A DNA stretch of 64,000 nucleotides from Diplolepis rosae (GCA_030998225.1 JAPYXD010000695.1:3019001-3083000), one strand, 5' to 3'. Positions 1-10,369 are shown, counted from the stretch's first letter. The notes: generated by a model from the letters alone, not told the origin. Numbers and translations: made by a program.

Positions 1-290
1 AGCCCGAAAATAGCGCAATATTCTGGAGTAGTTTTTTTTGTCCAAAATGTATTTTTTTTAATTAAGGGTTGCTTTCCAGTGATAGGGATTCTTTTTTCAA
101 AAATGATTGTTTAGTATTTCAAGAGCCCGGAAATAGCTCGGAATTCTGGAGTAGTTTATTTTGCCCAAAAAAGTATTTTTCAAAATTAAGGGTTGGCTTG
201 TCAGTGGTAGGGGTTGTTTTTTCGAAATTGATTTTTGGGTATTGAGAGAGCCCTAAATGAGCCCTAAATTCTGATATAGGTGAGTACTCG
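1..290. repeat. Tandem repeat, about 124-bp unit, cut by window start
   Basis: Two full units and a partial third lie head to tail. Each begins with AGCCC followed by a purine-rich stretch, then TCTGGAGTAGTTT, a poly-T stretch, AATTAAGGGTTG and CAGTGRTAGGG. Unit starts fall near 1, 124 and 249, a spacing of 123-125 bp. The array continues out of the window to the left, so its true length is unknown. A short open frame on the minus strand crosses the units but follows the repeat and shows no domain. The repeat does not occur elsewhere in the window. Confidence 0.8.
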
Positions 291-408
291 ATTGGGAGAA
301 GTAGGTACGTCAACTTAACATACCTAAAAATTTTTACTACAAAAAGATCTATAAATTTCAATTGGAACGTTTTTTTAAGAGATCTATATTTTTCATTTTC
401 ATTTTAAA

Positions 409-650
409 AATTTGAGCGCGAAGCGCGAGTTTCGCGAGGTGAATGTGTTGCTTTAAGCTGATAGTACTTTAGGTAAATTAAATTTTTTTTTTTTAATTTG
501 AAACAAAAAATAAATTTAGTAACTATGAGAAAATTTAGTCCAAATTCACACTATTATAAAATTGACTTGAATTTCAGTATCAAATTACAAGAAATAATTG
601 AAGTCTATTTTATAATATTGTGGATATAAATATAAATTTCTCACAGTTTT
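409..650 (-). mobile_element. Fragment of the GC-hairpin repeat family
   Basis: The stretch opens with GAGCGCGAAGCGCGAG, a CpG-rich hairpin unlike the surrounding AT-rich DNA. It continues through GTGAATGTGTTGCTTTAAGCTGATAG and into a tail with AAATTTAGTAACTATGAGAAAA and AAATTGACTTGAATTTCAG. The same tail occurs at 38085-38210 and, on the other strand, at about 23160-23280, in both cases inside longer copies of the family. This copy keeps only the middle part, so it is a truncated relative. It encodes nothing visible. Confidence 0.6.
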
Positions 651-1840
651 CATATAATCATAACATTTTATTACATTTTTTGCACAGATTCTATGGATTT
701 TGATTTATTCTCAGTTGTAGTTTTAGGTTACAATATACAATATAATAGAGGAAAATTTGAAAACTAAACCGGAGACGACACGATCGTCGAGATTTTTATG
801 TAACTGTTACGCCCAAACTATAAAACAGAATTGTCTAAAATTTATAAAAAACTTCTTTGAATTCTGCTACAAATTCTGATAAGAGTTTATTTGATGTTTT
901 CTTAAATTTTCTCGATTCCTGAAACGTTTGAAAATTTTATTACATCATTTTCACTTCAGCTTGATATCGACTTTTTATACAATTTTAAAAACGATTAAGG
1001 TGTCAGCTCTACTTGTTAATTACAAAAAATTCGACAGCACCAAATTGACGTTTTGAAATATTTATTATAATATAATGAAATATAATTATTTGGAGCTGAA
1101 GTTGATGACCTTGTGTTAGTTTGTTTTCATCAAAACCTCTTTTTTTATAAACAAAAAACAAACGAATTTATTTACAAAAATCGAAGTGTCAAATTTACCG
1201 GCTGACATTTTGTCAAAAATTTTTTTTTTACAAAACCCTTCATTTAAGGACTAGAAAAACTAATAAATCAACGAAATACACTTGTATTGTTTATTTCAGA
1301 TGATTGAGTCCTGAAAAATGTTGCTCACATATATTAACTTCTAACAAAAATTATCCATTCATTTTTTCAAAACAAATTTGTGAAAATTCATTTTTTTTGG
1401 CATAATAAGTAGGGAAGGGAGTGACCCCTTAATCGAAATTATGAGTTTTGTTGGTTCATCTACATTACAGTTCTTACTTTCTAATTTTTTTCCAAAAAAT
1501 TAATTATAGTTTTGTTGGTGGTGAGTTAAATCCCAACAAATAATTATTTTCTAAATGCGAAAAAAAGTCCTATTTTCTTGATTATCTCAAAAACTAACAT
1601 AATCAACTAATTGTTTAATAGTACTTAAAATGTATGTGTTCAAATTTTCTATTGGGATGTGTAATTAAAAGTATTAAAATTTGAGATGGATAAAAACCTT
1701 CCAGGGGCCAACTAAAACGACGGCGTTTCGGGCGTATCCCCTTTTGATCGACGGAGGTACACTTGAAGTATTCAGACGTTGAACTACTTACACTATATAT
1801 TGAAATAACAGTATTTTTCTGTGAAAAAGGACTTTATTTG
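651..1840. other. AT-rich stretch without recognisable gene
   Basis: This is AT-rich sequence with many poly-A and poly-T runs and no open frame of note. A short GC-richer patch near 1700-1750 leads towards the tRNA-like fragment that follows. No terminal repeat pair or tandem repeat was found by eye. Confidence 0.5.
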
Positions 1841-1842
1841 TG

Positions 1843-1918
1843 AGAGCATTAAACAGTACTCAAAAGATCCTGGGTTTTTACTCCCAGGCGCAATCTAAAG
1901 CATTCCTTTTCACAGGTT
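1843..1918 (+). mobile_element. tRNA-like SINE fragment, copy 1
   Basis: CCTGGG (1869-1874) and CCCAGG (1883-1888) can form the stem of a tRNA T-arm. They are followed by CGCAATCTAAAGC and a T-rich stretch ending CACAG. The same order of motifs, with the tail CGCAGTCGAAAGC and CCACAG, occurs at 34274-34356, where it sits between direct repeats. The two copies therefore look like members of one short tRNA-derived SINE family. No full cloverleaf can be drawn, so this is not a working tRNA gene. Confidence 0.4.
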
Positions 1919-2081
1919 TCGAAAAATCTAAAGTAGTCATAAATCAAGAAGTTTAAGGGCATGGGATATTTGAGAAAGGTAGTAATTTCACGTAAGCAAA
2001 TTGGTTCAGATCTCTGTATTTACGTTCAAAATACATAAAATTGTATTTCTGAAATTTAGTAAATGTTAGAGAAGAGAAGAT

Positions 2082-2396
2082 TTTCGGCCTTAAAATATTT
2101 ACCATCTCAGAAACTTTTGGGTAATTTACCATCTAAGATTGTCGATTCACGAAAGTGTTTGCAATTAAACCTAATAGATGTCACTTTAAGTCCTAATTTC
2201 AATTTAATTAATACAAACGGCTAAAGTAAAGTGAAATATACCGAAAATTGTTTGAAATGCTGTAAGCGGTGTTGGCTTGGTGCGTTTATCACAGTAAGTC
2301 TCCGGAAAGACATATATATTCCGAGGTTCGATTCCTCCCGGCACATGCAAGATGCACGCTTTCAAATTTTTTTCGGCCTTAAAATATTTACCATCT
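2082..2396. repeat. 26-bp direct repeats bracketing a 263-bp insert
   Basis: A 26-bp segment containing CGGCCTTAAAATATTTACC is present at 2082-2107 and again, identical, at 2371-2396. Between them lies 263 bp that is missing from the compact family members at 12014 and 13200. The direct repeats resemble the long target-site duplication left by a retroposon. The insert contains a tRNA-like stretch near its right end, which supports a retroposed origin, but the polarity is unusual for a SINE. Confidence 0.6.
2265..2344 (+). other. Degenerate tRNA-like sequence
   Basis: TGGCTTGGTGCG resembles a pol III A box and GGTTCGATTCC is a good B box, about 51 bp apart. GAGG-TTCGATT-CCTC forms a T-arm hairpin, and GTCT/AGAC could form an anticodon stem. 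The acceptor strands (GCGGTGT and CCGGCAC) do not pair and the box spacing fits neither tRNA class well. This is best read as a decayed tRNA or the tRNA-derived part of a retroposon. Confidence 0.45.
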
Positions 2397-2516
2397 AAAT
2401 ATTAGCCATTTTGATATATTTCACGAACTTAAATACGTAGATACACTACTTTTGGTTTCAGAAATGTAAAAAAGTTCAATTTTACAATATATTTTGGAAT
2501 TTGTTTTTCATTATCA

Positions 2517-2912
2517 CACGGAGAAAATTGGAGGGTCAGCCTGAATATCTAGAGGGTCAGGTTGACCAAAAATGATGATCGACTATAGGACAGCCTTCTA
2601 GATAATCAAACTAATCATCTGTAGAGGGTCAGAAAAAAATAATTGATTTGATCATTATAGAAGGTCGATTTGATCATCCTTGAGGGTCGAAATGAAAATT
2701 TAAAACAAGATATTTAACTTGATCATCCCAGAGGATCGATTTGATTATCTTGATAGTGTGACTGTTTCGCTGTGGTAATCAAGCTGATCATAAATCGAGA
2801 GTCTCCCTGATTATGTCCATAAAATTATGGAAGGACTATTTGATAATCTAGAGGGTCGGTCTGACTCTCAAAATTTTGAACCTCTAACTTCGACCCTCCG
2901 TTTTTCTCCGTG
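2517..2912. mobile_element. Foldback MITE with CACGGAGAAAA ends and GAGGGTC repeats
   Basis: The left end CACGGAGAAAATTGGAGGGTC is mirrored by GACCCTCCGTTTTTCTCCGTG at the right. The dinucleotide CA stands on both sides (2515-2516 and 2913-2914). The compact relative at 13200-13555 reads CATTATCAAAACCAAAAG at this place, so the element can be removed precisely on paper. The interior is built from degenerate copies of GAGGGTC with TGATCAT nearby, about every 40-45 bp. Other hairpins with CACGGAGAAA-type ends lie at 60988-61202 and 61295-61523. Confidence 0.75.
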
Positions 2913-3063
2913 CAGAACCAAAAGAATTCTATCTATGTCCGTTTTTATCTTGTCTATTATTTCTCAAATTTTGAAAACTAAATTTTATGTAGTTTGGACA
3001 CAAACTTGTAGAAACCTAAAATCAATCAAATTTAATAATTTCCTTAGTATTACATGCCCTTAA

Positions 3064-3607
3064 GGCCATGGATCAACCAGCAGAGCTGACAATCAATAAA
3101 ATCAGTTTCCCCCAAGATTTTTCCATAATAATGAATTTTTTTACCTGAAACTTTAGGTCATAAAAAAGTACATGTTAGCGGATGACTGTAGACTTAAATT
3201 AGTTAATAATAATTAATAATTAATTAAATGTTAGTGTCTGTAAAACAGAAATTATTTTTTTTGATTAGGACTAATTGAAGTCTGCAGCCATCCGCTAGTA
3301 TTTATATTTACAAAATATCTTTCTGAAAATTTGAAAAATGTGAAAAAAGATAATAAAGTACGTCTCTTAAGGCCGTGTTGTAGGGTCTGACGTCACTAAT
3401 TACATATAATCACTTTATTAATGAAATAATAATTTTAACATAATTTTCAGAGAAGACAGCAATGCGTTGCATTTTTCCACATTGCATTCTTTATCGTTTT
3501 GTGTTGTATTTTTCAAATTTTCATGAAGACATTTTGTGAAATAAAAAAAGTTATCTTACATGAACTTTTACCGGAATTTGGTCACGTGATCTGGATGATC
3601 CATGGGC
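3064..3607. mobile_element. TTAA-flanked element, GGCCATGGATCAA family
   Basis: TTAA (3060-3063) is followed by GGCCATGGATCAACC. The right end is GGATGATCCATGGGC followed by TTAA (3608-3611). The inner region has an inverted pair around 3173 and 3290 (TAGCGGATGACTG and CAGCCATCCGCTA). Related copies lie at 33091-33437 and 40152-40509, with a shorter one at 12346-12530. The left half resembles the 33091 copy and the right half the 40152 copy, so this one may be a recombinant or two overlapping copies. A TTAA near 3370 may mark the joint. Confidence 0.7.
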
Positions 3608-3611
3608 TTAA

Positions 3612-4183
3612 GGTAGTTTTCATCCACGAAAATTAGACCTCAGGCAAAAATAGATAATTTTGCTTTAAAGAATAGCAATATTATTATTGACGGGCTACTT
3701 TGGAAGAGAATAGATTATTTTACATGAAAAAAATTTGAAACACAGAGAAATAATTTTATTAATAAATTTTATTTTTGACCCAACTTTTTTTCTTATCTCT
3801 TATTACCAAATTTTAAAAAATTATGCGATTCTAATAAATCATGAATCACTTTTTCAGAGAAAGGATTTCCCACAACTTCACCGTTTCCGATTTTTAAAAA
3901 TAAATTCTTTAATGGCTGAAACCATTAAAAAAAAAAACATTTTCCAAAACGAAATTTTCATAAACAAATTGCTAAATTTGATAATAATTTATTTATTGTC
4001 GAAAATTGGAAATGGTTAAGTTGTATGGGATCTTTTTTCTTGAAAAAATGATTTGTAATTTATTAAAATCGCATAATTTTTTAAAATTTGGTATTTTCCT
4101 GTGTTTTCAATAATAATATTGCTATTCTTGAAAGCAAACTTATCTATTTTTGCCTGAGGTTTAATTTTCATGGATCAACTACC
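3612..4183. mobile_element. TTAA-flanked palindromic MITE, GGTAGTT family, copy 1
   Basis: TTAA (3608-3611) precedes GGTAGTTTTCATCCACGAAAA and TTAA (4184-4187) follows TTCATGGATCAACTACC. The whole element folds on itself: the segment with CCTCAGGCAAAAATAGATAA at the left is inverted at the right. Other copies are at 19602-20210, 37423-38080, 39299-39959 and 49955-50649, with a divergent one at 30940-31588 and a fragment near 47925-48290. The family has no coding capacity beyond chance frames. Confidence 0.85.
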
Positions 4184-4187
4184 TTAA

Positions 4188-5032
4188 GGTTTATTGAAAT
4201 CCAGAATTGTAATAACATCCAGTTTAAATTTTCCTATTCCTCATTTATCCGGATCTAATTGATTTCTTATTTAACTGGTAGGATCCTTGTCTCCGTAAGA
4301 AAGATAATGTTCCTTAGCCTAGCTTTGAGATCAGATTGTGAAACGTAGCGACAAATAATCGTCTCACGCAAGATACTTCCATGCTTTTCCGCGTCGAGGA
4401 AGTTTTGCACAATGTCGTGTCCCAGAGGAGAGAATTGGGATTTCATGAAATTGCCAGGGTTTCGTAAGTGACGTTAATGGCCGACTGGTGCCTCGGCTTG
4501 TGAGGCGTGTACCTACGTCGTTATCCTCTAAATCGCTTTACCTATAATCGCACCACGTTCAGCTACAGATATTCCCAGAGATGCAATGTGCTTTACTTGA
4601 CTCAACCAATATAGAGATAATTGGATCCACCTTCTAGGACAAATGCACTTCGACCAACCTTCGTCTTAACCAAACTTCAGTTAAGGAAGTACAGTTGCAA
4701 AATCTAAGAGGATTGTCTGATACTATCCATCTGGATTGTTAAATTCGCTACCATGCGGTTTCCTTGATGTGGATAACCTTGACACGAACATCTTACACAT
4801 ATCATTTAATATTCCAGTAGTGTACGTTGTATCTCGTCTCTACGTCGAACATTATGTAGTTTAGGAGGCAAATCGCAAATTGCAAATGGAAACACACCTG
4901 CGAAAGGAATCAGCTCAACCAGTTTGATTACGCCAGTAACCGTAAACTCTTGAAACTGAATACGTGTGTGCTGAGATTTTCCTGATAATCCATTCAATCT
5001 GCACTCATCAAATTTACTCCTCTTATATGTGT
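4188..5032. other. GC-richer, apparently single-copy stretch
   Basis: From about 4260 to 4990 the base composition is more balanced than on either side and no copy is seen elsewhere in the window. A 63-codon open frame on the minus strand (4806-4997) shows no recognisable domain. The stretch could be host intergenic or regulatory DNA or a decayed exon. Nothing in it supports a firm call. Confidence 0.4.
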
Positions 5033-8000
5033 GGGTTATTCCATATCAGATTTACAACTGAAATTTCAATATCGACGAAATTTGTTTCTAGCATTCTCTA
5101 GAGCAAAATAATTGACAAGTATTTTTTTTACAAGATATGATTTTTTCAAATTTGGAAAAGACAAACAATTTACAATCATTGATTACACAGGTCTGCAAGA
5201 TTTTGTTGTTGAAAAGCAATGGGTCGTTTCTGGAGTAATTTTTGACGTAGAATCCGAATCCGGAATCAGAATCAGCCTATCACGTCAGGATTTTGAGATA
5301 TTTGAGGTTATGTGCTCGAAAAATGGGGTTTTTCGCTACTTTTGAGGTTATGTCCAGGGCGCAAGAAATTTTTTTTCTCAAATGTCATCATTTAGCACTA
5401 CTCTTTCCCTTCAAAATTATCTATTGAACAGTCACGAGCGATTTTTTTTCACGAAGATACGGCCATATCAAGTTTTGACATTTATCCGAACAATCTTATG
5501 AGCATTCACATCGGCTCTTTGGTGCATACCATTCTGCATTCGAAAATTTATCTTGAAAATTTGTGCTTGCGGGTTTTGATGGTCTGTGAATAAGAATTTA
5601 CAGTCAGAAAGTTGACATTTCCATTTCTAAGATGGCGGACCGAAATTTACGAAATTAAACGATTTCCCTCTCTAAAAACTCATACTCGGGGGTTTCGGAG
5701 TTGCTGATTACGAAAATGAGGTCGCAAGATTGACATTTACATTTTCAAGATGATAGATTCAATGTCGAGGATCGAAATCGACAGAGAACACAGTATTGGT
5801 ATCTGAAATCCTGCATTCGGGGGTTTTACGGTCGTCAAGTATTTCATGTAAAAAAAAAAGAATTTTTTGCTCAAGATGATGAATTTAAAATAAAGATTAA
5901 AAATTAGCTAAATAGTGGTAAATAGTAAAAATTTCTTGATTCCGGTCTACCATTTTGATATTTCTGTTAAAATCTGTAGAGGTCGATTCCAATTTTGTAA
6001 TAAGCGACCTAAAAAAAGCTTCGAGTACACATTCTCAGGGAAAAGAAGTAATGTGAGATTTTTCATCAGCTATATCAGATCATCTACTTGTAATTTTTAG
6101 AAATAAAATAATATGGGCGGGGGGGGGGGGTTGCAAATTGCGTCGTGGTGTGACATGTTGGGAAGGGGGTCTGCCCTCTGCGTTACGTCACACATTAAAT
6201 GTGTACCCACAAAATTTGAAAAAATGTTCTGAAAAGATTATCTACAATAATAATTAATAGCTTCTTTTTTTACTGGATTTTGTACGCGTTAACGAAAAAT
6301 GTTTTATAAAATTAAGAGGTGTTACGTGACAGCGAAAGGCCATGGGGGGGGCTGAGGTTTGCGACCATGTGTGACATGGGGAGTCGAGGGGTGGGGGTAA
6401 AAAGTAGCTAAAAATCGCGTGACATATTATGTGAACGGACCCTAAGAGGATTTATTAGGTCGCTGATTTTAATTATTATTTTATTTCTAAAAATTACAAG
6501 TAGATGATCTGATATAGCTGATGAAAAATCTCACATTACTTCTTTTCCCTGAGAATGTGTACTCGAAGCTTTTTTTAGGTCGCTTATTACAAAATTGGAA
6601 TCGACCTCTACAGATTTTAACAGAAATATCAAAATGGTAGACCGGAATCAAGAAATTTTTACTATTTACCACTATTTAGCTAATTTTTAATTTTTATTTT
6701 AAATTCATCATCTTGAGCAAAAAATTCTTTTTTTTTTACATGAAATACTTGACGACCGTAAAACCCCCGAATGCAGGATTTCAGATACCAATACTGTGTT
6801 CTCTGTCGATTTCGATCCTCGACATTGAATCTATCATCTTGAAAATGTAAATGTCAATCTTGCGACCTCATTTTCGTAATCAGCAACTCCGAAACCCCCG
6901 AGTATGAGTTTTTAGAGAGGGAAATCGTTTAATTTCGTAAATTTCGGTCCGCCATCTTAGAAATGGAAATGTCAACTTTCTGACTGTAAATTCTTATTCA
7001 CAGACCATCAAAACCCGCAAGCACAAATTTTCAAGATAAATTTTCGAATGCAGAATGGTATGCACCAAAGAGCCGATGTGAATGCTCATATGATTGTTCG
7101 GATAAATGTCAAAATTTGATATGGCCGTATCTTCGTGAAAAAAAATCGCTCGTGACTGTTCAATAGATAATTTTGAAGGGAAAGAGTAGTGCTAAATGAT
7201 GACATTTGAGAAAAAAAATGTCTTGCGCCCTGGACATAACCTCAAAAGTAGCGAAAACCCTCATTTTTCCAGCATATAACCTTAAATATCTCAAAATTCT
7301 GACGTGATAGGCTGATTCTGATTCCGGATTCGGATTCTACGTCAAAAATTACTCCGGAAACGACCCATAGGTTTTCAACAACAAATACAAACCCATTATT
7401 TGCAGACCTGTGTTATTCAAAAACTATTCGACGTCGAAAAAAAATGCAAATAATAAAAGATTGTTAATCGTATGAAATTTTCATACAAATGTGAACGAAA
7501 AATTTTTCTTGTTATTTAAGCTGAAAATTTTGTAAATTTTATAAAGAAATACGATTTTTTAAAAGTAGGACTATATGGTTTTTCGATTTTTCGTACTAAA
7601 AATGTTTATTATTGTGTAAGAAAAGTTGTGTATAATGTTTGGAGTGGGCCGATACATAGTTTCCGAAATATTTGAATTTATACAGAGCGCTGACCGGATT
7701 TGTCTCGCTTCGTGAGGCGCGTTCGTCGAGTTGGTGCGTTCAACCGCACTAAATGGCTGGTTTTCCTCAAATTACCGACACCTTTTTTAGTTTTTCTATC
7801 TCGGTTTTATAAATAATTGCAAAAGCATAGTCAGTGGTCTGTATAAATTCGAATATTTCGGAAGCTATGTATCGGCCCACTCCAAATATTTTACACAATA
7901 ATAAACATTTTTAGTCCGAAAAATCGAAAAACAATATAGTATGACTTTGAAAAAACCGTATGTGTTTATAGCATTTGCATAATTTTCAGCTTAAATAACA

Positions 8001-8250
8001 AGAACAATTTTTTATTAATATTTTTATGAAAAGTTCATACAATTAACAATCTTTTATTATTAGGATTTTTCTTTCGACGTCGAATAGTTTTTGAATAATC
8101 AGTGATTGTAAATTGTTTGTCTTTTCCAAATTTGAAAAAATCATATCTTGTAAATAAAAATACTTGTCAATTATTTTGCTCTAGATAATGCTAGAAAAAA
8201 AATATCGTCGATATTGAAATTTCAGTTGTAAATCTGATATGGAATGACCC
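5033..8250. mobile_element. Large palindromic (foldback) element
   Basis: The left end GGGTTATTCCATATCAG and the inverted right end GGGTCATTCCATATCAG open two long arms, 5033-6112 and 6475-8250. Without the nested insert at 7416-8095 the right arm is about 1.09 kb, matching the left arm of 1.08 kb. Arm identity is very high: one 61-codon chance frame is encoded identically from both arms (5915-6100 plus, 6487-6672 minus). The spacer 6113-6474 has a run of 12 G (6119-6130) and a second G-rich patch. Both flanks have a TATAT-type sequence, but the target duplication is not clear. No transposase frame was found, so this is a non-autonomous element or a relic of a large inverted duplication. Confidence 0.85.
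7416..8095. mobile_element. TA-inserted palindromic MITE nested in the right arm
   Basis: The ends are perfect inverted repeats of TTCAAAAACTATTCGACG and beyond, flanked by TA on each side (7414-7415 and 8096-8097). The uninterrupted left arm of the host palindrome has a single TA here (5184-5185, inside GATTACACAG), which is the empty site. A second inverted pair inside the element surrounds CCGATACATAG and CTATGTATCGG near 7650 and 7867. TA duplication fits the Tc1/mariner group. No transposase is encoded. Confidence 0.9.
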
Positions 8251-9160
8251 GTATATAATATTCTTGCGACAGTTATTTTTCTACTTTTTGCAGATTTAGA
8301 GAAATATTTCAATATTGGAGAGGATGAAATATGTTACCACTTCAACTATCTTCAATTTAATCTTTAGATCATTTAGATGAAATGATAACAGGGTAGCCCC
8401 AAGTCATGGAAAATTTGAAAGTCACGGGAAAGCCGGTGACTTTTTATTGGAGAATTTTATTCTATGTACAAAACATTATTAGAGCATTGAATGCATAGAA
8501 AGATTTGAAAAAATTAATCACTTATTCTGCCGTGAAAAAATTGAAATTTAACGCTCAGACATTTAAAGTTTTCATTTCGAAATATTCATATATTCTACAT
8601 GAAACAATCCTCAAAGAAATAAAAAATTAGAAAAACCGGAAAAATAAAAAATGTACAGATTACATTTAAAATTTAAAAATTTTGAAGAATCTTAAAAACT
8701 GTTCAATCTCTTGGAAATTTAAAATCACTCTTAAGTTTCTATAAATATCTCAGTCTCATGATTCATAAACAAAGTATTTGACAATAATGGACAATGAAAA
8801 TGGAATAATGAGAATTTAGAGTATTTCATTTATACCCAAAATTTTTTTCTACAGAAAATATGAAGATTTGTTTTAATTAGAAACCAAAATTTGAAATCAT
8901 CTTACGAATTTTCATTCTTGATTAAAATAAGTCTGTATTTCCTGTAAAAAAACTCGCAGTATAAAAAATTGTATGTATTAATAAAACTGACTTGGAATTC
9001 ATAAAATCAAATTTTGCGAACATCCTGTATGAAACAAAGAACCCTTTTTTCGAAAAATAAAATTATCATGGATAGAGAGTGAATAATTGATTCTCTGAAT
9101 ATTGGATTAAAATAGAAATTTATTCTTCCAATTTCTTGGAAAGTTTGAAATTTAATACCG
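8251..9160. other. AT-rich stretch without recognisable gene
   Basis: AT-rich sequence with no tandem repeat, no clear terminal-repeat pair and no long open frame. A short GC-richer patch near 8395-8445 has the look of an old dispersed repeat, but no second copy is seen here. Confidence 0.4.
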
Positions 9161-9480
9161 AGCTTTAACAGGATATGGCAGTATGGGAACTCAATGTTAC
9201 TGGCTACCTCTGGATGTCTCGCGTCATTGAGCGCGAACTCTACTGCTGGTTCGCTGATTTTAATGTGAGCCATGCCCTGCATCGCATCGAGTTTTGTTAC
9301 GCATCGACAATGACGTACCGTGTGCAAAATCAATTAAATCAATTAGCGGTTCAGCGGCAGACGACGACTCAAAACCGCTACATGCTCGGGTGCGAAATTT
9401 ATCTAAAATGTCTACATCAATGTAACCCCTAACTATTGTCATATGTTTCATAGGTTTCATCAGTTTCATCAACCACTAAC
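9160..9480 (-). pseudogene. GC-shifted island with broken coding-like frames
   Basis: This island has near-balanced base composition in an AT-rich setting. On the minus strand two overlapping frames look coding in sequence. One starts with Met residues at 9472 and runs to about 9260. The other takes over through SEPAVEFALNDARHPEVAS to near 9170. Reading them as one protein requires a frame change near 9300-9345. The plus strand is also open for 85 codons (9175-9432), as expected where GC content is raised. No family was recognised. It may be a decayed host exon or an old transferred fragment. Confidence 0.3.
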
Positions 9481-9809
9481 GATACAGGATCAATATATTT
9501 GTCAAATTTATGAGCAACACATTATTCTTCATAGTAACAAGAATCGATGATTGTAAGAATTTCAAAATTTCAAAAATTGAAAGATTAGGGAATTTGAAAT
9601 TGAAATTTTGGTTATGAAAATCAAGCGTTCGCAAGAATCTAAGAATAGCCTTTATCGCTTTTTGAATTACCATGTATCTAGAAAAAAATATTTTGTATGG
9701 TTGAACAAAACCATTTTTTTTATACGTGCGTAAGAAATGCTACTTTGAACGTCCGTTTATCGAGCGCAAAATTATAAATTCCCTACTATCGATTCTTTTT
9801 TTAAAAATA

Positions 9810-10080
9810 TGTTGTAGTTTATGAAATTCTAATTAAAAAATGCTAACGGCATAATTGTCTCCTATGGACAGTTTTTTCCAAAAATAACATTCTTTTTTGT
9901 AATACTTCCTTGAATGTGAAGGAGAAAAACCATCATTGAAGATTTCTGTTTGATGATTGTCTTTCTCCCTCACAATCAAGGAAATATTACAAAAAGGAGT
10001 CATTTTTTGAGAAAACTGTTCATAGGAGACAATCATTATGTCATTGGTATTTTTTATTTAGAACTTCATGAACTACAACA
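9810..10080. mobile_element. TA-flanked hairpin MITE, 271 bp
   Basis: The ends TGTTGTAGTTTATGAA and TTCATGAACTACAACA are inverted and are flanked by TA (9808-9809 and 10081-10082). The interior is also self-complementary, with TTGTCTCCTATGGACAGTTTT at the left and AAAACTGTTCATAGGAGACAA at the right, so almost the whole element is one hairpin. It encodes nothing beyond chance frames. Confidence 0.8.
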
Positions 10081-10124
10081 TATCTAAAATTCAGCTAATT
10101 TGACCTGGGCCGAATTTTAATATA

Positions 10125-10369
10125 CACTCAAGTCGGATAATAGGGGAAATTTTAGGTGTTGCGACCATAAACTCAGATCAAAATAATTAGGTCCTTTAGA
10201 ACTATTTCAGTCATCGAGGAGAGTTAAAGCGAATACTACGAAGTGGCACTGCTTCTTTTCTTATGGCACTTAATGAATTCAAGTTATTTATATCGCCACT
10301 CTTTCGACCATCATCAAACTAATTCTAGGAAGCTCCTAAACCCAGTTCTCCTATTATCCGACTTGAGTG
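10125..10369. mobile_element. TA-flanked MITE with CACTCAAGTCGG ends
   Basis: The left end CACTCAAGTCGGATAATAGG is matched by CCTATTATCCGACTTGAGTG at the right, with TA on both sides (10123-10124 and 10370-10371). Unlike its neighbours it is not self-complementary inside. Length and ends fit a miniature Tc1/mariner-like element. It encodes nothing. Confidence 0.8.

Larger units (their letters stand above)
1957..3059. mobile_element. TTAA-flanked element, GGGCATG family, with two nested insertions
   Basis: The left end reads TTAA then GGGCATGGGATATTT, and the right end reads AGTATTACATGCCC then TTAA, so the ends are inverted copies. Two compact members of the same family lie at 12014-12341 and 13200-13555 and are only about 330-356 bp. 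This copy is 1.1 kb because it carries an insert between 2108 and 2370 and a foldback element at 2517-2912. The TTAA at 3060-3063 also serves as the left target of the next element. TTAA duplications are typical of piggyBac-type elements. No transposase is present, so this is a passive, miniature copy. Confidence 0.75.

Noticed and set aside
2265..2344. Functional tRNA gene
   Set aside because: The acceptor stem does not pair and box spacing is off, so only a tRNA-like remnant is reported.
4806..4997. 63-codon minus-strand frame with a hydrophobic middle
   Set aside because: It is short, with no homology recognised and no supporting signals, so it is left as part of an uncharacterised stretch.
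5915..6672. A 61-codon frame present identically on both strands
   Set aside because: It is the same chance frame read from each arm of the palindrome; it has no domain or coding composition.
5021..8260. Target duplication of the large palindrome from the TATAT-like flanks
   Set aside because: The left (TTATATGTGT) and right (GTATATAATA) flanks resemble each other only as inverted sequence, so no direct duplication is claimed.
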